Source: Pseudomonas lalucatii (GTDB lineage Bacteria; Pseudomonadota; Gammaproteobacteria; Pseudomonadales; Pseudomonadaceae). Taken from it: a stretch of DNA of 64,000 nucleotides. The stretch's first letter is position 1. Each line of letters starts with the position of its first letter. The position numbers and the translations under genes are program-made. This document shows, in pieces, positions 25,624-33,460 of this stretch. The notes under the pieces are model-generated. The model did not search any database. It worked only from the letters and a program-made list of their open reading frames with translations, and was not told the DNA's origin. Location: contig NZ_JADPMV010000001.1 in NCBI RefSeq assembly GCF_018398425.1, positions 2,790,001 through 2,854,000 of the forward strand, in the 5' to 3' direction.

Positions 25624-26751
25624 TCAGTTCAACCCGGCCAGGCGTCGCAGGCGTGCCAGGTCGTCGCTGTCGGGTTCGGGGTGCTGCTCGCAGACGGCCA
25701 GGCGCATGACGATGGTCTCTCGTTTGACGTTATTGCTGGCCAGACCATAGCAGGCGCCGATCAGCTCGCGAAGTGGCGTCGGCAGGCGCCAGTGGGCCTT
25801 CAGGCGAAAGGCCAGTTCGTTGCTCCATTGCGCCAGCGCCTGCTGCAGCTGTTCGGGCTCCAGGGGCTGCCCGGCGGTCTTCCACAGCTGCGCCTGGTGC
25901 AGCACGCACAGTTCGCCGATGCGATGCAGCACCGCGGCACACTGCAGCGGCGCCGGATCGAGCCTGGCCTGTGCGGCGAGCTCGGTCACCCGCTCGCCGA
26001 GGCGCTCGACCTGCTCGATGTAGGCCAGGGCCTGCAGTTTCAGTTCGCCGTCCTCCAGTTCGGCGGCCGGACGCAGGCCGAGGCCGAGGCCGATATTGCG
26101 GCTGGTGATCGGGCCGAGGATCTGCAACGCCTCGGCCAGGCTCAGGCAGGGGCGGTCGCTGTGGTTGTATTCGCGGCTGTTGGCGGCGGCGACCAGGCGC
26201 GCGGTCAGGGCCGCGTCGTGCTGCCAGCGCTCGTTGAGCTGCTGCAGACTGGGCTGTTCGGCGGCGTCGGCCTGCAGGCCGTCGAGCATGCCGGCCTGCA
26301 GGGGCAGGTCGAGGGCGCCGGCCGGCAGCGCGGCCAGGTGCTCGAGGAAGCTGGCGGCGCTGACCGCTGCGCTGGCTGCCTCGGCCTCGGCCGTCGGCAA
26401 CAGTTTCTCCAGGCACTCGAGCACCCTGGGCAGCTGGAAGGGCTTGCTGATGAAGGCGCTGATGCCCAGGCGGCGCATTGCCAGCACGCTGTCGCGGTCG
26501 GCCCGCCCGGTGACCATCAGCAGCGGCACCTGGGCATTGTCGCGGCGGACCCGCTCGAGCAGGTGGCTGCCCTGGTCGTCCGGCAGGTTCCAGTCGCTGA
26601 TCACCAGATCGGCGGCATGCTGCTGCCAGTCGAGCAGGGCCTCGGCCACGCTGCCCAGGCACTTGACCTGGGCGTGCGGGCGCAGGCTGAGGACGATCTG
26701 CTTGAGCAGGTCGGCGATCCAGGGGTCGTCTTCGAGAATCATCACGCGCAT
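25624..26751 (-). CDS. REC-HDOD response regulator
   Basis: A 375-residue two-domain protein. Residues 1-120 are a receiver (LEDDP pocket, acceptor Asp53 in LVISDWNLPDDQG, Lys in AFISKPFQ). Residues about 150-345 resemble an HDOD domain (ALTARLVAAANSREYN, LSLAEALQILGPITSRNIGL), a catalytically inactive relative of HD phosphohydrolases found in c-di-GMP and motility regulators. ATG 26751 follows AAGGACC. It lies 49 bp after the GGDEF-EAL gene and 35 bp before the largest kinase. It probably relays phosphorylation into protein-protein control, but a target is not visible. Confidence 0.88.
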   Translation of the reverse strand: MRVMILEDDPWIADLLKQIVLSLRPHAQVKCLGSVAEALLDWQQHAADLVISDWNLPDDQGSHLLERVRRDNAQVPLLMVTGRADRDSVLAMRRLGISAFISKPFQLPRVLECLEKLLPTAEAEAASAAVSAASFLEHLAALPAGALDLPLQAGMLDGLQADAAEQPSLQQLNERWQHDAALTARLVAAANSREYNHSDRPCLSLAEALQILGPITSRNIGLGLGLRPAAELEDGELKLQALAYIEQVERLGERVTELAAQARLDPAPLQCAAVLHRIGELCVLHQAQLWKTAGQPLEPEQLQQALAQWSNELAFRLKAHWRLPTPLRELIGACYGLASNNVKRETIVMRLAVCEQHPEPDSDDLARLRRLAGLN

Positions 26752-26800
26752 GGCTGGTCCTTGCGTTCAATGGCTGGACATCTCGTCCGCGGTGGCCGCA

Positions 26801-28747
26801 TCAGAGGACTTCCTGTGGTTGTGGCTGCGGCTCGCCGGGCCTTGCGCGCGCGGCCGGCGCGCTGCCGATCTGCTCGGCCGCGACCGGTCGGCCGAAGTGG
26901 TAGCCCTGGCCATAGTCGCAGCCTAGCCGACGGAGGAACTCGGCCTGCTCCGGCTGCTCGATGCCCTCGGCCACCACCTGCAGGCCCAGGCTGTGGCCCA
27001 GGGCGATCACCGCGCGGCTGATCGCCGCATCGTCGCCGTCGTGGGGCAGGCCGCGGACGAAGCTCTGGTCGAGCTTGAGCTTGTGCACGGGCAGGCGCTT
27101 GAGCCGCGCCAGGGAGGAATAGCCGGTCCCGAAGTCGTCGATGGCCAGGCCCACGCCGAGCCGGCGCAGGCGTTCGAGGCGCTCCTGGGCGGCGTCGGGG
27201 TCTTCCATCACCGCGCTCTCGGTGACCTCCAGCTCCAGGCACGCCGGGTCCAGGCCGGTCTCGGCGAGGACCCGGGTCACCTGCCGATCCAGCTCGCCGC
27301 GGCCGAACAGGCGGCTGGACACGTTCACCGCGACGAAGCGCAGCGCGACGCCGCTTGCCTGCCAGGCGACCATCTGGCGGCAGGCCCGTTCCAGCACCCA
27401 GGCATCGATGGCGCCGATCAGGCCGCTGTCCTCGGCGATCGGAATGAATTCCGCCGGCGGCACCAGGCCGCGTTGCGGGTGCTGCCAGCGCACCAGGGCC
27501 TCGACGCCGAGCAGGCGACCGTCGTGCAGCTCGTGCAGGGGCTGGTAATGCAGGCGCAGCTGATCGCCGTCCAGGGCCTGGCGCAGGGCGCCGACCAGCT
27601 CGACCCGTTGCCGTGCGTATTCGGTGAGGCCCTGGTCGTAGAAGGCGAAGCCCTCGCGGCCGTTGCTCTTGGCCTTGAACAGCGCCGAGTCGGCGTTGCG
27701 CAGCACCTGCTCGACGTCGTCGATGGCCTCGGGGAACAGGCTGATGCCGATGCTGGCGCCGATGTACAGCTCGTGGCCGGCGAGCAGGAAGGGGCTGGCG
27801 AGGCTGTGCAGCAGGCGCTGGGCCAGGCCGGTGGCCTGGTCCGGCGCCGGGCACCGCTCGCAGAGCAGGCCGAACTCGTCGCCGCCCAGGCGGGCCAGGG
27901 TCATGTCGTCGCCCAGCTGGGCGGCGAAACGCTCGCCGACCGCCCGCAGCAGCAGGTCGCCGACGTTGTGGCCGAGGCTCTCGTTGATGTGCTTGAAGTG
28001 GTCGAGGTCGATCAGCAGCACCGCGCCCTGGGACTGGCCGCGGCGGGCGCGGTCGAAGGCGTGGGCCAGGCGCTCGCTGAACAGCCGGCGGTTGGGCAGG
28101 GCGCTCAGCGGGTCGTAGTGGGCCAGCTGGTCGAGTTCGCGCTCCGAGCGCTTGAGGGCGCTGATGTCGGAGAACACGGCGACGTAGTGGCCGATCCGCC
28201 CCTGCGCGTCGTGGATGGCGCGGATGCAGTGCCACTGCGGGTAGATCTCGCCGCTCTTGCGCCGGTTCCACACCTCGCCGCTCCAGCTGCCGTGGCGCTG
28301 CAGGGCCTCCCAGAGGCCCCGATAGAAGGCGGTGTCGTGGCGCCCGGACTTGAGCAGGCTGGGTTCCCGGCCGAGCACCTCCTCGGCGCTGTAGCCGGTA
28401 ATGCGGCTGAAGGCCGGATTGACATGGACGATGCGCTGCTCGGCGTCGGTGACCAGCACCCCTTCCTGGGTGGCCTCGAACACCGCGGCGGCCTGGCGCA
28501 GGCTGTCTTCGCTGGCGCCGAGGTCCCGGCTGGTGCGGGTCAGCCGATGCTGCTGGGCGCGTAGCAGTCCATACAGCAGGGCACCGCTGAGCAGGACGAA
28601 CAGCAGGCCCTTGAGCGACTGCAGGCGTTCGAACTGCGCGAGCGTCAGTCCGAGCGAGGCGAGCAGCCCGTCGCTGAGCAGGACCCACAGGCCGGCGGCC
28701 AGCATGTAGAGCAGGGTGAGGCGCGAGGCGCCGAAGCGTGTGTTCAT
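26801..28747 (-). CDS. PAS-GGDEF-EAL c-di-GMP enzyme
   Basis: A 648-residue inner-membrane protein with two N-terminal hydrophobic segments (LTLLYMLAAGLWVLLSDGLL and GLLFVLLSGALLYGLL), a PAS domain (about 80-195), a GGDEF domain (LARLGGDEFGLL) and an EAL domain (GVEALVRWQHP, DDFGTGYSS, LKLDQSFVRGL). All residues expected for phosphodiesterase activity appear present. GGDEF keeps its active motif but lacks the RxxD inhibitory site. It corresponds by position, divergent from desA, to PA0285 of PAO1. ATG 28747 starts MNTRFGA; the nearest good ribosome site (AAGGAG) is rather far, about 15 nt. It is the first gene of the signalling run. Confidence 0.9.
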   Translation of the reverse strand: MNTRFGASRLTLLYMLAAGLWVLLSDGLLASLGLTLAQFERLQSLKGLLFVLLSGALLYGLLRAQQHRLTRTSRDLGASEDSLRQAAAVFEATQEGVLVTDAEQRIVHVNPAFSRITGYSAEEVLGREPSLLKSGRHDTAFYRGLWEALQRHGSWSGEVWNRRKSGEIYPQWHCIRAIHDAQGRIGHYVAVFSDISALKRSERELDQLAHYDPLSALPNRRLFSERLAHAFDRARRGQSQGAVLLIDLDHFKHINESLGHNVGDLLLRAVGERFAAQLGDDMTLARLGGDEFGLLCERCPAPDQATGLAQRLLHSLASPFLLAGHELYIGASIGISLFPEAIDDVEQVLRNADSALFKAKSNGREGFAFYDQGLTEYARQRVELVGALRQALDGDQLRLHYQPLHELHDGRLLGVEALVRWQHPQRGLVPPAEFIPIAEDSGLIGAIDAWVLERACRQMVAWQASGVALRFVAVNVSSRLFGRGELDRQVTRVLAETGLDPACLELEVTESAVMEDPDAAQERLERLRRLGVGLAIDDFGTGYSSLARLKRLPVHKLKLDQSFVRGLPHDGDDAAISRAVIALGHSLGLQVVAEGIEQPEQAEFLRRLGCDYGQGYHFGRPVAAEQIGSAPAARARPGEPQPQPQEVL

Positions 28748-28817
28748 GGAGGGGGCGATCAACTCCTTTTGCGTGCAGGGCAGTATAGAGGCAGGCGCAG
28801 CCGCGTCATTCTTATCC

Positions 28818-28856
28818 AAAAGACCAACTGGTTTTCTGTCCGAGGTCAGGGATAAT
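28818..28856 (+). promoter_or_regulatory. Candidate desA promoter with overlapping palindrome
   Basis: GATAAT (28851-28856) is a good -10 box, with TGGTTT (28829-28834) at a 16-bp spacing as a weak -35. The -35 overlaps an inverted repeat, ACCA-ac-TGGT (28823-28832), flanked by A and T runs (28818-28835), so a regulator bound there could block the promoter. The protein is unknown. Confidence 0.4.
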
Positions 28857-28913
28857 GCGGAACGGCCTGATATTTGGAACAGGCCGCGTCACCTTCCAGA
28901 GGTACTCGACCCC

Positions 28914-30101
28914 ATGTGGTACTACGGCTTTCTCGACCTGTCGGTCTGGCAACTGATCGCGGTCACCCTGGTGCTGACCCATGTGACCATCGTCAGCGTC
29001 ACCGTCTATCTGCACCGCTACTCGGCGCACCGCGCCCTGGAGCTGCACCCGGCCCTGAAACACTTCTTCCGCTTCTGGCTGTGGCTGACCACCGGGCAGA
29101 ACACCCGTGAATGGACCGCCATTCACCGCAAGCATCACGCCAAGTGCGAAACCGTCGACGACCCGCACAGCCCGGTGGTCAAGGGCCTGGGCACGGTGCT
29201 GCGCAAGGGCGCCGAACTCTACCAGGAAGAGGCGAAGAACCAGGAGACCCTGCGCATCTACGGCAAGAACTGCCCGGACGACTGGATCGAGCGCCACCTC
29301 TATTCGCGCTACCCGATCGGCGGCGTGACCCTGATGGCGATCATCGACCTGGCCCTGTTCGGCGTGCTCGGCATGACCGTCTGGGCGATCCAGATGATGT
29401 GGATCCCGGTCTGGGCCGCCGGGGTGATCAACGGCCTCGGCCATGCCGTCGGCTACCGCAACTTCGAGTGCCGCGACGCGGCCACCAATCTCGTGCCCTG
29501 GGGCATCCTGATCGGCGGCGAGGAGCTGCACAACAACCACCACACCTACCCGAACTCGGCCAAGCTGTCGGTGCGCAAGTGGGAGTTCGACATGGGCTGG
29601 GCCTGGATCAAGCTGTTCAGCCTGCTGGGCCTGGCCAAGGTGCAGCGGGTCGCGCCCATCGCCCATCGGGTCGAGGGCAAGCGCCAGCTGGACATGGACA
29701 CCGCCATGGCGATCCTCAACAACCGCTTCCAGATCATGGCCCAGTACCGCAAGCTGGTGATCGGCCCGCTGGTCAAGCAGGAGCTGCTCAAGGCCGATGC
29801 CTCGGTGCGTCACCAGTTCCGCCGCGCCAAGCGCCTGCTGGCCCGCGAGCCGAGCCTGCTGCAGGACAGCCAGCAGCTGCGCATCGATGCCATGCTGGCG
29901 CACAGTCAGGCGCTCAAGGTGATCTACGAGAAGCGCCTGGCGCTGCAGCAGATCTGGGCCAAGACCAGTTCCAACGGCCACGAGATGCTCGAAGCGATCA
30001 AGCAGTGGGTGCACGAGGCCGAGGCCAGCGGCATCCAGTCCCTGCGCGAGTTCGCCGGGCAGCTGCAGAGCTACTCCCTGCGCCCGGCCGCCGCGCACTG
30101 A
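28914..30101 (+). CDS. desA: Delta-9 acyl-lipid fatty acid desaturase DesA
   Basis: A 395-residue membrane desaturase. The three histidine boxes that bind the di-iron centre are HRYSAHR, HRKHHA and HNNHH. Hydrophobic segments near the N-terminus (LIAVTLVLTHVTIVSVTVYL) and in the middle fit the family. ATG 28914 begins MWYYGFLD as in P. aeruginosa DesA, which is close to the same length. DesA inserts a delta-9 double bond into acyl chains of existing phospholipids using oxygen. Gene order (GGDEF-EAL gene divergent, GGDEF gene downstream) matches PA0285-PA0290 minus gpuPAR. Confidence 0.93.
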   Translation: MWYYGFLDLSVWQLIAVTLVLTHVTIVSVTVYLHRYSAHRALELHPALKHFFRFWLWLTTGQNTREWTAIHRKHHAKCETVDDPHSPVVKGLGTVLRKGAELYQEEAKNQETLRIYGKNCPDDWIERHLYSRYPIGGVTLMAIIDLALFGVLGMTVWAIQMMWIPVWAAGVINGLGHAVGYRNFECRDAATNLVPWGILIGGEELHNNHHTYPNSAKLSVRKWEFDMGWAWIKLFSLLGLAKVQRVAPIAHRVEGKRQLDMDTAMAILNNRFQIMAQYRKLVIGPLVKQELLKADASVRHQFRRAKRLLAREPSLLQDSQQLRIDAMLAHSQALKVIYEKRLALQQIWAKTSSNGHEMLEAIKQWVHEAEASGIQSLREFAGQLQSYSLRPAAAH

Positions 30102-30123
30102 GGCGGCCCCGCGCCGCGCCTGC

Positions 30124-30148
30124 AAAGCCCGCCGTTCGGCGGGCTTTT
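30124..30148 (+). terminator. Intrinsic terminator of desA
   Basis: A 10-bp stem AAAGCCCGCC / GGCGGGCTTT (30124-30133, 30138-30147) with loop GTTC, ending in TTTT. It sits 23 bp after the desA stop. Confidence 0.85.
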
Positions 30149-30212
30149 GCGTTGGCCGCTCCGCCGGGCCTCTATGCTGGGTATATCCCCCTGCAGTCAG
30201 CGGAGCGGCCCC

Positions 30213-31184
30213 ATGGACGAGCACAGTCCTATCCCCGTCGAGTTGGAGGAGCTGACCCTGGCGCTGCTGCACAGCCGCGCGGAGGTGGCGCGCCTGCGCG
30301 GGCGCGAGCAGCTGTTCAGTACCCTGCTGGGCAGTGTTAACGCCGTGCTCTGGGCCTTCGACTGGGAGCTGCAGCGGGTGATATACGTCAGTCCGGCCTA
30401 CGAGCGGATCTTCGGCCGCTCGGCCGCCTTGCTCCTGGCCGACTACGCCGAGTGGCGCAACTGCATCTACCCGGACGACCTCGACTACGCCGCCGAGAGC
30501 CTGGCCAAGGTGCTGGAGACCGGTGCGGTGGAGAGCCGCGAGTACCGCATCATCCGCGGCGACGGCCAGCTGCGCTGGCTCAACGACAAGTGCTTCATCA
30601 GCCGCCAGAACGCGGCCGGGCAGGCGCAGATCATCGTCGGCATCGCCGAGGACATCACCGAGAAGAAGCAGCTGGAGGGCGAGTTGCACCGCCTGGCCAC
30701 CACCGACGTGCTGACCCAGAGCAGCAACCGCCGGCACTTCTTCGAGTGCGCCCTGCGCGAGTTCGAGCACGCCCGCCAGTTCGGCACGCCCCTGGCCTTC
30801 CTGCTGCTCGACATCGATGACTTCAAGCTGATCAACGACAGCTACGGCCACCAGATGGGCGACCAGGTGCTGCAGCGCCTGGCCCTGTGCGGCGCCTCGG
30901 TGCTGCGCCGCGGCGACCTGTTCGGGCGCATCGGCGGCGAGGAGTTCGCCGCCCTGTTTCCCGGCTGCGAGCCGACCCTGGCCGAGCAGATCGCCGAGCG
31001 CCTGCAGCGCGAGGTCAAGCGCCTGGGCTTCAGCCATCGGGGCAAGCAGTTCGGCATCACCGTCAGCCAGGGGCTGACCTGCCTGGAGCGTGGCGACCAG
31101 AACCTCGATGGCCTGTTCGCCCGTGCCGACGCGGCCATGTACCGGGCCAAGCGCCAGGGCAAGGACCAGATCGTCCGCGGCTAG
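30213..31184 (+). CDS. PAS-GGDEF diguanylate cyclase
   Basis: A 323-residue soluble protein. A short N-terminal helix is followed by a PAS domain (about 40-160, with VIYVSPAYERIFGRS and YRIIRGDGQLRWLNDKC) and a GGDEF domain (about 165-323). The active site GRIGGEEFAALFPG is intact and the inhibitory RxxD (RRGD) lies five residues ahead, so it should make c-di-GMP with feedback inhibition. ATG 30213 was chosen because it opens the conserved N-terminus; upstream is the desA terminator, so the gene has its own promoter. By position it matches PA0290 of PAO1. Confidence 0.9.
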   Translation: MDEHSPIPVELEELTLALLHSRAEVARLRGREQLFSTLLGSVNAVLWAFDWELQRVIYVSPAYERIFGRSAALLLADYAEWRNCIYPDDLDYAAESLAKVLETGAVESREYRIIRGDGQLRWLNDKCFISRQNAAGQAQIIVGIAEDITEKKQLEGELHRLATTDVLTQSSNRRHFFECALREFEHARQFGTPLAFLLLDIDDFKLINDSYGHQMGDQVLQRLALCGASVLRRGDLFGRIGGEEFAALFPGCEPTLAEQIAERLQREVKRLGFSHRGKQFGITVSQGLTCLERGDQNLDGLFARADAAMYRAKRQGKDQIVRG

Positions 31185-31207
31185 GCTGCGAACGCCCGCC
31201 CGCGTGT

Positions 31208-31253
31208 GGCGAAAATCCGCCGATGCAGGATTACGGCTAGGCGAAAATCCGCC
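31208..31253. promoter_or_regulatory. Tandem 14-bp operators, candidate enhancer sites for oprE
   Basis: GGCGAAAATCCGCC occurs twice, at 31208-31221 and 31240-31253. Each copy is an imperfect inverted repeat (GGCG...CGCC). The 32-bp period is about three helical turns, placing both on one DNA face. They lie roughly 120 and 150 bp upstream of the predicted sigma-54 start, where enhancer-binding proteins usually sit. Confidence 0.6.
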
Positions 31254-31340
31254 CAGCTGCCGCGGCTCATCGACCCCGCAGGCGCCATGCGGGCCCGCCC
31301 GATCCGCGTCCCAGAGCGTCCCCCGGCCACCGTTTCGAAA

Positions 31341-31356
31341 TTGGCACAGTACCTGC
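31341..31356 (+). promoter_or_regulatory. Sigma-54 promoter of oprE
   Basis: TTGGCACAGTACCTGC has the invariant GG (31343-31344) and GC (31355-31356) ten bases apart and differs from the TTGGCACGNNNNTTGC consensus at only two bases. Dependence of P. aeruginosa oprE on RpoN has, to my recollection, been reported, which agrees. Confidence 0.85.
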
Positions 31357-31661
31357 GTAGGGCTCTTCAGACCCACGCCGGCCCCTCGGGCAGGCGCAGA
31401 ATAACAACGAAGAGATCCGCGCCGATGAACCTCACCTGCCGCCGCTCCGTCGCTCCCTGGCCTACCCCTCCGGCCCAGGCTCCGCGCTTCGTCGTCCGCC
31501 CCTGATAGCCACGCGCCCCGCCCCCTTCGGCGCCCCGGGCAGCCCTGCGGCTGCCGGTCCGGACGGGGGCGGTGGCGACCGAATTCGGCCGGCGCCTGTC
31601 TCTTCGCCCTGAAGCCTGCGCCGGCCGGTGCGTCACCCCTACCACACTGGAGTAAACCATA

Positions 31662-32924
31662 ATGAAAAAGACCTCCCTGGCTCTGGCCATAGCCGCCGGC
31701 ACCCTGTCCCTGAGCCCGCTGGCCCAGGCCGAGTTCATCAAGGACAGCAAGGCCAGCCTGGAAGCGCGCAACTTCTACTTCAACCGGGATTTCCGTCAGG
31801 ACAGCCGGCCGACCCCGAGCCAGGCCAAGCAGGAGGAGTGGGCGCAGGGCTTCATCCTGCGCGCGGAGTCGGGCTATACCGAAGGCACCGTGGGCTTCGG
31901 CCTCGATGCCATCGGCATGCTCGGCTTCAAGCTGGACTCCGGCGACGGCACCGCCGGTAGCGGCCTGCTGGTGCCCGATCGTTCCGGCGGCTCCCAGGAC
32001 TACTCCTCCGACCTGGCCGTCGCCGCCAAGGTCAAGGCCTCCAAGAGCACCCTGCGCGCCGGCAGCATGCAGTTCAAGAACATGGCCATCGCCTCCAGCG
32101 ACAGCCGCCTGACCCCGCAGGTGTTCAAGGGGGGTCACCTGGTCTCCCAGGAAATCGACGGCCTGACCCTGGACGGCGGCTACCTGCGCGAGGTCAACCA
32201 CCGCAACTCCGGCGACTTCGAGGACATCGCCATCACCAGCGGCGGCCGGCGCGGCATCGCCACCAGCGGTGGCACCAGCACCGATTCCTTCCAGTTCCTC
32301 GGCGGCAGCTACAAGCTGACCCAGGACCTGACCGCGGCCTACTACCACTCCAACCTGGAGGACCTGTACAAGCAGAACTCCTTCAACCTGGTGCACGTGC
32401 TGCCGCTGGGCGACAAGCAGAGCCTGAAGACCGACCTGCGCTATGCCCGCTCCACCGACGACGGCTCGCGCAGCAACGTCGACAACAAGGCCCTCGGCGC
32501 CATGCTCACCTACGGCCTGGGCGGCCACAGCTTCGGCCTGGGCTATCAGAAGATGAGCGGCGACACCGGTTTCGCCTACATCAACGGCACCGACCCGTTC
32601 CTGGTCAACTACGTGCAGATCGGCGATTTCGCCAACAAGGACGAGCAGTCCTGGCAGGCGCGCTACGACTTCAACTTCGCCTCCATCGGCGTTCCCGGCC
32701 TGACCTTCATGACCCGCTACCTGAGCGGCGACAACGTCGAACTGGGTGCCAACCGTTCCGAGGGCAAGGAGTGGGAGCGCGACACCGAGCTGATGTACGT
32801 GTTCCAGTCCGGCGCGCTGAAGAACCTCGGCGTACGCTGGCGCAATGCGATGGTGCGCTCGAACTTCGCCAACGACATCGACGAGAATCGCCTGATCGTC
32901 AGCTACACCCTGCCGCTGCTGTAA
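31662..32924 (+). CDS. oprE: OprD-family outer-membrane porin OprE
   Basis: A 420-residue porin of the OprD/OccK family. A signal peptide ends at PLAQA|EF (residue 23). The mature start FIKDSKASLEARNFYFNRDF is typical of OprE, and the C-terminus VSYTLPLL ends with an aromatic-rich beta signal. GGAGT lies ahead of ATG 31662. It forms an 18-stranded barrel for small carboxylates or amino acids; OprE in P. aeruginosa is induced by low oxygen. Position between the PAS-GGDEF gene and aguA matches PA0291. A strong terminator follows. Confidence 0.92.
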   Translation: MKKTSLALAIAAGTLSLSPLAQAEFIKDSKASLEARNFYFNRDFRQDSRPTPSQAKQEEWAQGFILRAESGYTEGTVGFGLDAIGMLGFKLDSGDGTAGSGLLVPDRSGGSQDYSSDLAVAAKVKASKSTLRAGSMQFKNMAIASSDSRLTPQVFKGGHLVSQEIDGLTLDGGYLREVNHRNSGDFEDIAITSGGRRGIATSGGTSTDSFQFLGGSYKLTQDLTAAYYHSNLEDLYKQNSFNLVHVLPLGDKQSLKTDLRYARSTDDGSRSNVDNKALGAMLTYGLGGHSFGLGYQKMSGDTGFAYINGTDPFLVNYVQIGDFANKDEQSWQARYDFNFASIGVPGLTFMTRYLSGDNVELGANRSEGKEWERDTELMYVFQSGALKNLGVRWRNAMVRSNFANDIDENRLIVSYTLPLL

Positions 32925-32994
32925 GGCTGCTCCGCCCGCGACGGGAGACTGGCACGACCGGGTAGTTGCATCCTGCCCGGCCGTGACGAGGCCC

Positions 32995-33024
32995 GCAAAA
33001 GCCCGCCAATCGGCGGGCTTTTGC
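32995..33024 (+). terminator. Intrinsic terminator of oprE
   Basis: A perfect 13-bp stem: GCAAAAGCCCGCC (32995-33007) and GGCGGGCTTTTGC (33012-33024) with loop AATC. The U-rich part is within the stem's descending arm. The core is the same as the desA terminator. Confidence 0.85.
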
Positions 33025-33078
33025 GTTTCGCGGACTGGCCCCTAGGTCCGCCTGCCTGAGCGGCGCGGTGGCCCGGGC

Positions 33079-33109
33079 TTGCATTACAGTCTATAAAAAA
33101 ATAGATTGT
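33079..33109 (+). promoter_or_regulatory. Promoter and inverted-repeat operator of the persulfide operon
   Basis: TTGCAT (33079-33084) and TAGATT (33102-33107) are spaced by 17 bp. Between and over them lies an inverted repeat of 9-bp arms with one mismatch: ACAGTCTAT (33086-33094) and ATAGATTGT (33101-33109), separated by six A. A repressor bound here would cover the promoter; the adjacent BigR-like gene is the obvious candidate. Confidence 0.7.
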
Positions 33110-33133
33110 TTTTGTCTTAAGTGAGAGCGGCCG

Positions 33134-33460
33134 ATGAATACGTCCGAAGCGTCCCAGGATATCCAGCGGCTGCGCGCCAATGCCGATGCCGCCGGCCAGC
33201 TGCTCAAGGCGCTGGCCAATGCCGACCGCCTGCTGCTGCTCTGCCAGCTCGCCGAGGGTGAGCGCAGCGTCGGCGAGCTGGAGGCCCAGCTCGGCATCCT
33301 CCAGCCGACCCTGTCCCAGCAGCTGGCGGTACTGCGCCGCGAGGGGCTGGTGGCCACCCGCCGCGCCGGCAAGCAGATTCACTACCGGATCAGCAGTCCG
33401 GCGGCATTGGCGCTGATCGACACCCTGTATCGGCTGTTCTGCGCGGGAGAGACCGCATGA
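33134..33460 (+). CDS. ArsR-family repressor, BigR/SqrR-like persulfide sensor
   Basis: A 108-residue winged-helix repressor (LGILQPTLSQQLAVLRREGL is the recognition region). Two cysteines, Cys37 (LLLLCQLAEGE) and Cys103 (YRLFCAGE), are 66 residues apart, the same spacing as the redox pair of BigR, which forms a disulfide or tetrasulfide on reaction with sulfane sulfur and then releases DNA. No metal-site Cys/His cluster like that of ArsR or SmtB is seen. It is first in the operon and overlaps the next gene by 4 nt (ATGA). The assignment as persulfide sensor rests on the Cys spacing and the neighbours. Confidence 0.87.
   Translation: MNTSEASQDIQRLRANADAAGQLLKALANADRLLLLCQLAEGERSVGELEAQLGILQPTLSQQLAVLRREGLVATRRAGKQIHYRISSPAALALIDTLYRLFCAGETA

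Larger units (their letters stand above)
31185..31661 (+). other. Long oprE upstream region (477 bp)
   Basis: No full-size gene. It holds tandem 14-bp repeats at 31208-31253, a sigma-54 promoter at 31341-31356 and then a leader of roughly 295 nt before the oprE ATG. A 26-codon reading frame (31425-31505, starting MNLTCRRS) lies in the leader with only a weak ribosome site; whether it is translated is unknown. Confidence 0.6.

Noticed and set aside
28812-32528. Very long minus-strand frame across desA, the GGDEF gene and oprE
   Set aside because: Antisense to three clear genes; His/Gln/Gly-rich translation without any motif.
30124-33024. The two near-identical terminators as a mobile repeat
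   Set aside because: Both are simple intrinsic terminators with the GCCCGCC core common in Pseudomonas; flanks differ.
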